Shown in pieces: positions 16,502 to 24,108 of a DNA stretch of 54,088 bases (position 1 is the stretch's first letter; the number at the start of each line of letters is the position of its first letter). The translations under genes were made by a program, and so were the position numbers. The stretch comes from an uncultured Bacteroidales bacterium (GTDB lineage: Bacteria; Bacteroidota; Bacteroidia; Bacteroidales; Bacteroidaceae). The notes beneath the pieces were generated by a model. It worked only from the letters and a program-made list of their open reading frames with translations, searched no databases and was not told where the DNA came from. The DNA is taken from contig CADBXO010000021.1 of NCBI GenBank assembly GCA_902798685.1, forward strand, positions 1 to 54,088, given 5' to 3'.

Positions 16502-16509
16502 CAAAGGTA
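16502..16509 (-). promoter_or_regulatory. -7 box TACCTTTG of the RND operon leader
   Basis: The minus strand reads TACCTTTG, a full match, 178 bases upstream of the RND start and 16 bases before the leader frame. Confidence 0.6.
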
Positions 16510-16550
16510 CAGCCCCCTTTCCGTTCACGTAATACCCAAAAAAGATGATT

Positions 16551-17654
16551 CTAATCACTATAATTGTGGTCTATAACGATGGTTATGGGGGTGTTTTTCA
16601 GTATGGGTTGCAGTTTTTCGGTAAGTAAGTTCACAAAAGCTTCGTCATCGGTGACGGTCATATCGGGAACGACATCGATTGATACGCGGTTATCGGACTC
16701 GTAGAAGTAGAAGCCGTGTACCTGGAGTACGTGCTCCTGCTGTGCCAGAGTCTGAGTGACCTCTTTCTGAAGCTGGGCATGACAGTTGTCTCCGGTCGCG
16801 ATGGCGTAAATTCCTACGGTCATTACTATTCCGTGATTGGCCATCATCATTTCAGATATCTTTCTGGTAAGTCCGTGGATCTGGTGCGCATCCATGGTGT
16901 CGGGCACGCTGACATGCAGTGAGCCGATGCTGAGGTTGGGACCGTAACCGTGCACGATGATGTCATACACGCCCTGCACGCCCTCCATCTCCAGAATCTC
17001 ACTCTTGATCTGACGGGTAAGTTCGGCCGATACGCTTGCACCCAGCAGCTGATTGATCGGCGATGCCAGCATCTCAATACCGGCCTTTATGATCACAGCC
17101 GATATTAGTACGCCCAGATAACCGTCCAGAGATACATTCCAGATAAGCATGATACCGGCCGATATCAGAGTAGCCAATGTAATGACAGCGTCAAACAGCG
17201 CATCTGAGCCTGAGGCAATCAGAGCGTCACTCTCCAGTTTCTGGCCCTGCTTGCGGACATACCAGCCCAGCACCAGTTTGGTCACGATGGCTGCGATGAT
17301 TACAATCAGTGTGATTGTAGTGTAATCCGGCTGTGTGGGATTGATGATCTTCTTTACCGACTCAACCAGCGATGTGATACCGGTGGTAAGCACAATGGCC
17401 GATATGATTATAGCCGTGAAATACTCCACGCGTCCATAGCCGAACGGGTGCTCCTTATCGGCAGGACGTACCGAAAGTTTGGTACCGACAATTGTGATTA
17501 CACTTGAGAGCGCATCGCTCAGGTTGTTCACTGCATCAAGTACGATGGCAACCGAGTGTGCCAGCAGACCTACCAGGGCCTTGAATCCGGCCAAGAGGAC
17601 GTTTGTGATGATGCCTATTACGCTGGTGCGTATAATCTGCTTAGATCTATTCAT
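16551..17654 (-). CDS. cation diffusion facilitator, manganese-type signature
   Basis: The 367-residue protein is a CDF exporter: six helices, the loop motif KEHPFGYGRVEYF after helix 2, and a C-terminal cytoplasmic dimerisation domain. The metal site residues are Asn43-xxx-Asp47 in helix 2 and Asp151-xxx-Asp155 in helix 5. NxxxD/DxxxD is the set known from manganese exporters such as MntE, in contrast to HxxxD or DxxxD in zinc and iron exporters, so Mn2+ is the likely substrate. The start overlaps the end of the OhrR-like gene by eight bases. Shared control with a peroxide sensor fits a manganese and oxidative-stress link. Confidence 0.88.
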   Translation of the reverse strand: MNRSKQIIRTSVIGIITNVLLAGFKALVGLLAHSVAIVLDAVNNLSDALSSVITIVGTKLSVRPADKEHPFGYGRVEYFTAIIISAIVLTTGITSLVESVKKIINPTQPDYTTITLIVIIAAIVTKLVLGWYVRKQGQKLESDALIASGSDALFDAVITLATLISAGIMLIWNVSLDGYLGVLISAVIIKAGIEMLASPINQLLGASVSAELTRQIKSEILEMEGVQGVYDIIVHGYGPNLSIGSLHVSVPDTMDAHQIHGLTRKISEMMMANHGIVMTVGIYAIATGDNCHAQLQKEVTQTLAQQEHVLQVHGFYFYESDNRVSIDVVPDMTVTDDEAFVNLLTEKLQPILKNTPITIVIDHNYSD

Positions 17655-18087
17655 TATTCAATTTGGATATAATATCATTGAGCATCTTGTACAATGTGGG
17701 AGCAGTCTGAGGAGTTACGCTGTCGCAGAGAACTGCACCACCCACCTTGAATGGCACATCGGCCAGTTTTTTCTGCAGGTCCATGCCCTTCTTAGTAAGT
17801 GATACAATCATCTGGCGGGCATCCTTATCACCGCGCTGACGGGTAAGTATGCCCTCCTTCTCCATCCGCTGCAGCAGCGGCGTCACGGTGTTGGTCTCCA
17901 GATAGAGCTTGCGCGCTATGTCATTTACGGGCTGTGCATCGGCCTCCCAGAGTACAAGCAACACGAGATACTGCGGGTATGTGAGTCCGTGTTCCGAAAG
18001 GAGCGGATGATAGGCCTGCGTCATGAGACGTGAGGCGGTGTACAGCCTGAAACAGAGCTGATTGTCCAGTTTGAACTCTTCTTTCAT
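17647..18087 (-). CDS. MarR-family regulator, OhrR-like
   Basis: The 146-residue protein has a MarR winged helix with the wing RMEKEGILTRQRGDKDARQMIVSLT near residue 80. Its N-terminus reads LDNQLCFRLYTASR, the place of the reactive Cys (here Cys12) of the organic-hydroperoxide sensor OhrR. The start ATG overlaps the TGA of the glutathione peroxidase gene (TGATG), so translation is coupled. It probably represses this operon until its Cys is oxidised. Two palindromes around the promoter at 18659 are candidate operators. Confidence 0.87.
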   Translation of the reverse strand: MKEEFKLDNQLCFRLYTASRLMTQAYHPLLSEHGLTYPQYLVLLVLWEADAQPVNDIARKLYLETNTVTPLLQRMEKEGILTRQRGDKDARQMIVSLTKKGMDLQKKLADVPFKVGGAVLCDSVTPQTAPTLYKMLNDIISKLNNE

Positions 18088-18629
18088 CAAAGTAATGCCT
18101 GAATGTCTTTCTCCATCTGCTCGGGAGTCGTTGTAGGAGCAAAACGCTTAATAACAGTACCATCACGACTGATTACAAATTTAGTGAAATTCCACTTTAT
18201 GTCACTCTCTTTTTCTACGCTCTTGCTGATGCTTTTGAAGAGCTTCTGAGCGGCCTTTGCCTTGAGGCCCTTATACTCCTCGGTGGGTGCCTGGCTCTTG
18301 AGATACTCAAAAATGGGGTGTGCCTGTGCACCGTTTACATCTATCTTCTTCATCAGCTGGAAGGTAACGCCGTGATTTACGCGGCAGAACTCCTCAATCT
18401 CAGCGTCAGTACCGGGCTCCTGATGTGCAAACTGGTCGCACGGGAAACCTACGATTGTAAATCCCTGATCCTTATATTTCTGATAAAGTGCCTCCAAACC
18501 GTCGTACTGCGGAGTGAAGCCGCACTTTGATGCAGTGTTGACTATCATGAGGACCTTACCCTCAAACTCATTGAAACTCAGTTCAGCACCCTTTCCTGTC
18601 AGTGCCTTGAAATCATAAATCCTTTCCAT
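18087..18629 (-). CDS. glutathione peroxidase-family protein, cytoplasmic
   Basis: The 180-residue protein carries NTASKCGFTPQY (peroxidatic Cys36), FPCDQFAHQEPG and WNFTKFVI. It has no signal peptide, unlike the paralogue at 8109-8639. An insertion of about 20 residues (EEYKGLKAKAAQKLFKSI) precedes the last motif, as in many bacterial Gpx/BsaA proteins. It most likely reduces lipid or organic hydroperoxides with thioredoxin. It is the first gene of the operon with the OhrR-like sensor and CDF exporter, which supports an organic peroxide response. Confidence 0.92.
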   Translation of the reverse strand: MERIYDFKALTGKGAELSFNEFEGKVLMIVNTASKCGFTPQYDGLEALYQKYKDQGFTIVGFPCDQFAHQEPGTDAEIEEFCRVNHGVTFQLMKKIDVNGAQAHPIFEYLKSQAPTEEYKGLKAKAAQKLFKSISKSVEKESDIKWNFTKFVISRDGTVIKRFAPTTTPEQMEKDIQALL

Positions 18630-18642
18630 ATCCGTTTGTTTT

Positions 18643-18658
18643 TATGTCGTTCGCGATA
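18643..18658. promoter_or_regulatory. imperfect palindrome just downstream of the -7 box
   Basis: TATGTCGTTCGCGATA matches its reverse complement at 12 of 16 bases and covers the expected transcription start of the peroxidase operon. It is a possible operator for the OhrR-like regulator. Confidence 0.4.
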
Positions 18659-18666
18659 CAAATATA
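18659..18666 (-). promoter_or_regulatory. -7 box TATATTTG of the peroxidase operon
   Basis: The minus strand reads TATATTTG 29 bases before the start at 18629 and lies between two palindromes. Confidence 0.6.
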
Positions 18667-18678
18667 CGGTTAAATTTT

Positions 18679-18694
18679 ATATCGCATACGATAT
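18679..18694. promoter_or_regulatory. perfect-arm palindrome upstream of the peroxidase promoter
   Basis: ATATCG-CATA-CGATAT lies where the -33 to -7 spacer and -33 region of the minus-strand promoter would be. It is the better of two candidate OhrR-like operators. Confidence 0.5.
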
Positions 18695-18735
18695 TTACAA
18701 GAAATTATTCATACGAGATTGATTATACCCAATAA

Positions 18736-18757
18736 TGAGTATGAACAGATATACTCA
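18736..18757. promoter_or_regulatory. palindrome TGAGTAT-N8-ATACTCA before the HHE-LuxR gene
   Basis: The seven-base arms are exact and end eight bases before the -7 box at 18765. A half site TGAGTATT occurs at 19760-19767 ahead of the porin gene, so the regulator may bind both. Confidence 0.5.
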
Positions 18758-18764
18758 AAACTAG

Positions 18765-18772
18765 TAATTTTG
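18765..18772 (+). promoter_or_regulatory. -7 box TAATTTTG of the HHE-LuxR gene
   Basis: TAATTTTG fits TAnnTTTG and lies 27 bases before the ATG at 18799. Confidence 0.6.
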
Positions 18773-18798
18773 CATCGGATACTTAAAAATGGTGACAG

Positions 18799-19740
18799 AT
18801 GAAGAATGAATACACCCTGCAGGACAAGATGAGGGACCTGATTGATGACAACAATCTTATCCTTCTGGTACTGAGCAGGTTTGGAATACATTTTGGTTTC
18901 GGAGACAGCACAATAAATGATGTATGCCGTGAAAACAACGTGGACTGCCCCACTTTTCTGGCCGTTGCCAATCTGATAGCCGGAAAGGACTATACCGGTT
19001 ACACCGTATCGCTGCCTGCCCTTATGGATTACCTCAAGCGCACGCATACATATTTCAGTGAATTCATTCTTCCGGGTATACGCCGCAAACTGATTGAAGC
19101 CCTTAACTGCAACGATGTAAATGATGTTGCGTTCCTGATACTCAAATTCTATGATGACTACACCGTAGAGATTGAGAACCACATGAAGCATGAGAACGAT
19201 GTGGTATTCACCTACGTTGAGAAACTGCTCCACGGCCAGCCTACAGGACGTTTCAACATAGCAAAGTACTCTGTTGCCCATGATAATGGCTCCGGAAAGC
19301 TTAAGGAACTCAAGGACATTGTGATACGTCACTACCGTCAGCCCAACAACGACCAGCTCAACTCGGCCCTTTATGACATAATCAACTGTGAGAATGACCT
19401 TATCTCACACAGCGAGATTGAGGAGCGCCTGTTTGTACCGGCTGTCATGAAACTTGAAAAGTCCGTAATGTCCGGAAACGAACCCGAACAGACCAACACC
19501 CCCGAGTACAGTGCCGGCACCATGGCCATACTGAGTGAGCGCGAGAAAGACATCATCAAGTGCGTGGCCCGCGGAATGTCCAACAAAGAGATAGCCGATA
19601 CCCTGTTCCTCTCCATCCACACCGTAACCACACACCGCCGCAACATTACGGCAAAACTGCAGATCCACTCTCCTGCCGGCCTTACCATATATGCCATCAT
19701 GAACAATCTGGTGGATATAGCCGACATCAACCTGCAATGA
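18799..19740 (+). CDS. hemerythrin-like sensor fused to LuxR-type HTH
   Basis: The 313-residue protein has three parts. Residues 12-62 resemble the ScdA N-terminal domain of di-iron repair proteins, but the usual Cys pair is replaced (FGIHFGFG). Residues 75-225 look like a hemerythrin HHE domain, with His83, His128, Glu132, His178, His204 and Glu208 as possible di-iron ligands. Residues 243-305 are a LuxR/GerE helix-turn-helix (LSEREKDIIKCVARGMSNKE, HTVTTHRRNI). It is probably a transcription factor that senses oxygen, NO or iron through a di-iron site. It stands 74 bases before the porin-imelysin-cytochrome genes on the same strand, which it likely controls. Confidence 0.82.
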   Translation: MKNEYTLQDKMRDLIDDNNLILLVLSRFGIHFGFGDSTINDVCRENNVDCPTFLAVANLIAGKDYTGYTVSLPALMDYLKRTHTYFSEFILPGIRRKLIEALNCNDVNDVAFLILKFYDDYTVEIENHMKHENDVVFTYVEKLLHGQPTGRFNIAKYSVAHDNGSGKLKELKDIVIRHYRQPNNDQLNSALYDIINCENDLISHSEIEERLFVPAVMKLEKSVMSGNEPEQTNTPEYSAGTMAILSEREKDIIKCVARGMSNKEIADTLFLSIHTVTTHRRNITAKLQIHSPAGLTIYAIMNNLVDIADINLQ

Positions 19741-19814
19741 TATAAAGAATCACAATTTGTGAGTATTGCCTGAGCAGCCTCGAATCAGGACCTTTGCGTC
19801 GAAATTAAACGACA

Positions 19815-21077
19815 ATGAAAAGAGTCCTGAAAACACTGGTTGCAAGTGCAACATTATTTATTACGGTTCAAGCCTTAGCACAGGAAAACACCCCTGAATC
19901 ACGCCTGAGCGTGGGAGGTTACGGTGAAGTGGTAATGAGCCGCAACTTCTACAGCGATAATGTGTATCGCTACTCAAACCCCACCAAATATAAAGATGAT
20001 CCCAGCCATGGCCGGTTTGACATACCCCATGCTGTTTTCTATATCGGCTATGACTTTGGCCACGGATGGTCCATGCAGTCCGAAATAGAGTTTGAGCATA
20101 CCGGTGCCGGCAGTGCCGTAGAGAAAGAGTTCACTGAGGCCGGTGAATGGGAAACAGAGATAGAAAAAGGCGGTGAGGTAGCCCTAGAGCAGTTCTGGCT
20201 CCAGAAAACCATAAAACCCTGGCTTAACATACGCGTAGGACATATGGTTGTTCCCGTAGGCGCCCTCAACAACGCTCACGAGCCCCTGAACTTCTTTACT
20301 GTATATCGTCCCGAGGGTGAGTTCACCATCCTGCCCTCCACATGGCACGATACGGGCATCGGCCTTTGGGGAGACTTTGAAAAGTGGAGTTATGAGTTCC
20401 AGGTGATTGCCGGACTTGACGCTTTCATGTTCAACCGCGACAACTTTGTAAAATACGGTGCCGCTTCACCCTATGAGTTCAAGGTGGCCAACAACTACGG
20501 TTTTGCCCTGAGGGTTGACAACCGCTCAATCAAGAACCTGCGTCTGAGCCTGAGCGGCTACTACGGCAACAGCATGCACAACTCATTTCCCAATGATATG
20601 AAGGACACACGCTACAAGGACATCAAGGGCCGTACCGCTATAGGATGTTTTGATTTCAGCTATAAAGGCCGCAACCTGATCATACGCGGAAACGCCGACT
20701 ACGGATATGTATCGGACGCCGTGACCATCAGCACCGTAAAGCGTAACATGACGTCAAACAATGCCCCCTACAAGAAGACTCCGGTTGGAAAAGCCGCAAT
20801 CACTTACGGAGGCGAGGCCGGTTACAACATTCTGGGAAAGGCCGATGAAAAGCTCTTTGTCTTTGGCCGATACGAGTTTTATGACCCGTACATCCCCGCA
20901 GCTGATCAGCAGGACTACACATTTACTGACGTACGCCGTATTGCAGCCGGCATCAACTGGCTCCCCATACCGGAAATTGCCGTCAAGGCCGAGTTCTCGG
21001 AGCGTTTCCGCTCGGAGCGCTACAACAACGAGCCTTCAGTATCAATAGGTATAGCATACATGGGATTTTTCAAATAA
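19815..21077 (+). CDS. porin-like outer-membrane beta-barrel protein
   Basis: The 420-residue protein has a signal peptide ending near ALAQ at residue 22 and a beta-barrel body that ends in AYMGFFK. A stretch near residue 140, IRVGHMVVPVGALNNAHEP, is the conserved strand of phosphate-selective-porin-like and related barrels in Bacteroidota. It opens the run porin, imelysin lipoprotein, di-haem protein, cytochrome assembly protein, and so is the likely outer-membrane pore for the iron or haem-linked substrate. The -7-like sequence GACCTTTG lies before it. Confidence 0.8.
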   Translation: MKRVLKTLVASATLFITVQALAQENTPESRLSVGGYGEVVMSRNFYSDNVYRYSNPTKYKDDPSHGRFDIPHAVFYIGYDFGHGWSMQSEIEFEHTGAGSAVEKEFTEAGEWETEIEKGGEVALEQFWLQKTIKPWLNIRVGHMVVPVGALNNAHEPLNFFTVYRPEGEFTILPSTWHDTGIGLWGDFEKWSYEFQVIAGLDAFMFNRDNFVKYGAASPYEFKVANNYGFALRVDNRSIKNLRLSLSGYYGNSMHNSFPNDMKDTRYKDIKGRTAIGCFDFSYKGRNLIIRGNADYGYVSDAVTISTVKRNMTSNNAPYKKTPVGKAAITYGGEAGYNILGKADEKLFVFGRYEFYDPYIPAADQQDYTFTDVRRIAAGINWLPIPEIAVKAEFSERFRSERYNNEPSVSIGIAYMGFFK

Positions 21078-21093
21078 TAAAACCATAATTAAA

Positions 21094-22308
21094 ATGAAAA
21101 AGAAACTGATTTTTGGTTTGGCGGCTGCCGCACTGGTAATGACCGCCTGTGATGAAGAGAAGAAGAGTGAGGATTCCGTTGCTCTGGACAATGACATCAA
21201 AGCCGCTGTCGAGCAGTACGTTCCTAATGTAATCTACTCTACCTATAATGATCTGGCCAGTGAGTCAGAGGAACTCTATGACCTGCTCGCCGCTGCAGCC
21301 GAGAAGGGTGTTAATGCACTTACTCAGGCAGAGGTTGACGCCATCTGCGCCAAGTTCCTGCAGGCACGTCAGTCATGGGAGGAGTCAGAGGCTTTCCTGT
21401 ACGGTGCAGCAACCGATTTCGGTATTGATCCGCACATTGACACATGGCCTCTCGACGCACCTTCACTCGCTACCGCTCTGAGCAACGCCGAGCAGGTTGA
21501 GTCACTCGAGGGTGAGGATGGTATCGCATATGCATCGGCCAAACTGGGTGCCGAGTTGCTGGGATTCCACGGTATTGAGTTCATCCTGTTCCGTGACGGT
21601 CAGAACCGCACTGTAGAGGCTCTGCGCGGCAATGAGGATGATGAGGCATTCAACGGCAAGACCGTAACCGGTGCACAGGAACTTATTTATGCTGCTGCAG
21701 TAGCCGGTGACCTTCGTGACAACTGCTACCGTCTGAGCGTATCCTGGAACCCCGATGCACCTGAGGCATATCAGGAGCGCTGCGAGGAGCTTGAGGTTCC
21801 GGTTTCAATGACCGGTTCTGACAAGACCTACGGCGAGAACATGCTGGGAGCCGCAAAAGCCGGAAGCACATACGCTACTTGGCAGGAGACAATGGCATCA
21901 ATACTTGTTGCCGGATGCTCAAACATCTGCAACGAGGTTGCCAACGTAAAGATGGGTAACGCCCACAGCGGTGAGGATGTAAACTACATCGAGTCACCCT
22001 ACAGCAAGAAGTCATTCCAGGATTTCATCGACAACATACTCAGTATTCAGTACTCACTCTACGGCAAGGCCGGTGCTACCGCCCCCGAGAGCAAGTCAAT
22101 CATCAATGTACTCAAGAACTACAAGTATGACGGTGCCGATGCCCTGCAGAACAAGCTTAACGCATCTGTCGATGCCCTTAAGGCTTGCCAGGCAAAGGGT
22201 GCATTCGTAGATATCTATACCGATGCTCTTGTCCAGGCCGCTATGGATGTAATCAATGAACTTGACGAAGAACTTAACAAAGCCGCAGAGTGGATTGTTA
22301 AACAGTAA
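21094..22308 (+). CDS. imelysin-family lipoprotein
   Basis: The 404-residue protein has a lipobox MTAC (Cys19) and the imelysin (peptidase M75, EfeO/IrpA-like) motif GxHxxE as GFHGIE at residues 157-162. IDTWPLDAP and the all-helical composition also fit. Despite the M75 name, family members act in iron uptake or binding, not proteolysis. The gene starts 16 bases after the porin and is followed after six bases by the di-haem gene, matching the known link between imelysins and DUF1111 di-haem proteins. It is anchored in the outer or inner membrane facing the periplasm or surface. Confidence 0.92.
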   Translation: MKKKLIFGLAAAALVMTACDEEKKSEDSVALDNDIKAAVEQYVPNVIYSTYNDLASESEELYDLLAAAAEKGVNALTQAEVDAICAKFLQARQSWEESEAFLYGAATDFGIDPHIDTWPLDAPSLATALSNAEQVESLEGEDGIAYASAKLGAELLGFHGIEFILFRDGQNRTVEALRGNEDDEAFNGKTVTGAQELIYAAAVAGDLRDNCYRLSVSWNPDAPEAYQERCEELEVPVSMTGSDKTYGENMLGAAKAGSTYATWQETMASILVAGCSNICNEVANVKMGNAHSGEDVNYIESPYSKKSFQDFIDNILSIQYSLYGKAGATAPESKSIINVLKNYKYDGADALQNKLNASVDALKACQAKGAFVDIYTDALVQAAMDVINELDEELNKAAEWIVKQ

Positions 22309-22314
22309 TATGAG

Positions 22315-24027
22315 ATGAACATTAAAGGATTTAGCGCCCTTTTGTTAGGGTTGACTGTTGCCGTCGGATGCACCGACGGCAATGGTGGTATTAAGGAGAA
22401 CGTTAATACCCGTGAGCCCGATGCCAAGTACGTCGGACAGGCAGTAGGCAACTTCAGTGCAAGCGAGTGGTATCCCGGCGGACAGCTGGGTACTACCGAC
22501 AATGTTACTGCCGGATGCTATGAGGATGAGACACCATCCGTTACCAATCAAGGGCTTCTGACAGCCTTCAATCTGGGTGAGGCTGCGTTTGAGCGCAAGT
22601 ATACCACAGCCACGGCCCCGTTTAAGGGACTTGGCCCTGCCTATCTGCGTTCATCATGTCTGGACTGCCATCCCGGCTACGGACACGGTAAGCGTCAGTC
22701 TGAATACCGCGCTGAGTTCGGCAACGGCTATCTGCTGGTTATTTACCATCCGGTTGACGGCCAGAACAGCGATGACGGTCCGTACGTAAGTGAGGTTACA
22801 GGTATGCCCCAGACAAAGGCCACCTACCCCTTCCTGCCCCCTATCGATGAGGAGCAGATTGTCATCCAGTGGCTACCCGTAACAAGCATGGAGAGCGGTC
22901 TGCCCATGACATTCCCCGACGGTGAGGAATACAGCCTCATATACCCCGAGGTAACCATCCCCGCAAGCGCATTCCACACCAGCCCCACTCCTTATGAGAC
23001 CGGAGCGGTTGCATTCCGTCTGGAATCAACCATCGGCATTATCGGCTCAGGACTGCTTGATGCCATATCACAGGACAGCATACGCGAGCAGTACCGCAGC
23101 GAGGCCGCGCATGCAGAACTCAACCCTGCGTTCTGGGATAAGGAGGCCAACGACTTTGCACCCACAGCCTGGTACACACTGGCAGCCGGACGTTTTGCTG
23201 ACGGAACCGATGCACCCGCAGGCACCAAGATGGTCAAGAAGTTCACCTATGCAATGACCCGCGCTTCGCTGCAGGACGGTGCCGGTGCCAATGCCATCTG
23301 GAACATAACCAACGTGAGCCGCAGCGACCGTCCCTATCTGTACACGACCAAGGCTTGGGCTAAGGCAATGTCAGAGAACGCACAGGTCATAGCCGCCATC
23401 AAGGCCGATCCCACATCACCCTATTATGCCGATGGCACCGATGAGGGTATACGTGAGGCAGTCCTGAACCTGCTCGATCCCTCTACCAACCAGTTTGACA
23501 ACCAATGGCACAACTTTGAGCCTGAGATGGGTGACCAGCAGTATTACAACTTCATGGTATGGCACCGCGGCCTTTCCATTCCCCGTGCCCGTAACCTGAA
23601 CCGTGAGGAGGTACAGAAAGGAAAGGAGGTATTCAACCGCATAGGATGCGCCACCTGCCACCGTCCTTCATGGAATACAGGAAATGACAACTACTGGAAG
23701 CCTGCCGTATATGCCGACAAGGAACTGCCCCGTTATCAGGAGCAGACCATCTGGCCTTATACAGATATGATACAGCACCGTCTCTTTATGAAGAACGGAA
23801 TTCACGGAAGCTGGTGTCGCACCACCCCGCTCTGGGGCCGCGGTCTTTCACGCATCAACACCGGAGCCGAGGACCGTCTGCATGACAACCGCGCCCGTGA
23901 CGTCATTGAGGCCATTATGTGGCATGGTTACAGCAAGGAAAGTGATGCATACTGGTGCACCGAAAAGTTCTACAACCTGTCAAAAGAAGAACGTGATGCC
24001 GTTGTAGAATTCGTCAATTCAATCTAA
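22315..24027 (+). CDS. di-haem oxidoreductase (DHOR/DUF1111) lipoprotein
   Basis: The 570-residue protein has a lipobox VAVGC (Cys19) and two c-type haem sites: CLDCH (Cys115, Cys118, His119) and CATCH (Cys445, Cys448, His449). This matches the DHOR family, once called thiol oxidoreductases, which are related to di-haem peroxidases. In a presumed anaerobe a c-type cytochrome is uncommon. It probably changes the redox state of iron or a bound metal for the imelysin partner. The dedicated assembly gene that follows would attach its haems. Confidence 0.92.
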   Translation: MNIKGFSALLLGLTVAVGCTDGNGGIKENVNTREPDAKYVGQAVGNFSASEWYPGGQLGTTDNVTAGCYEDETPSVTNQGLLTAFNLGEAAFERKYTTATAPFKGLGPAYLRSSCLDCHPGYGHGKRQSEYRAEFGNGYLLVIYHPVDGQNSDDGPYVSEVTGMPQTKATYPFLPPIDEEQIVIQWLPVTSMESGLPMTFPDGEEYSLIYPEVTIPASAFHTSPTPYETGAVAFRLESTIGIIGSGLLDAISQDSIREQYRSEAAHAELNPAFWDKEANDFAPTAWYTLAAGRFADGTDAPAGTKMVKKFTYAMTRASLQDGAGANAIWNITNVSRSDRPYLYTTKAWAKAMSENAQVIAAIKADPTSPYYADGTDEGIREAVLNLLDPSTNQFDNQWHNFEPEMGDQQYYNFMVWHRGLSIPRARNLNREEVQKGKEVFNRIGCATCHRPSWNTGNDNYWKPAVYADKELPRYQEQTIWPYTDMIQHRLFMKNGIHGSWCRTTPLWGRGLSRINTGAEDRLHDNRARDVIEAIMWHGYSKESDAYWCTEKFYNLSKEERDAVVEFVNSI

Positions 24028-24108
24028 TTTTGAATAAATTAAACTTCGCCTCGGAATAAAAACAAACTAGTTTTTTTTTCTTCTCTCGGCTCGTATTAAT
24101 TTTACTGC

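Noticed and set aside
16340-16576. 78-codon plus-strand frame upstream of the RND gene
   Set aside because: It is the antisense of the terminator, leader frame and promoter, and has no recognisable family or promoter.
24050-24085. Terminator between the di-haem and CcsA genes
   Set aside because: AAAAAC/GTTTTT around ACTAG can pair, but it has a single G-C pair and is too weak to call.
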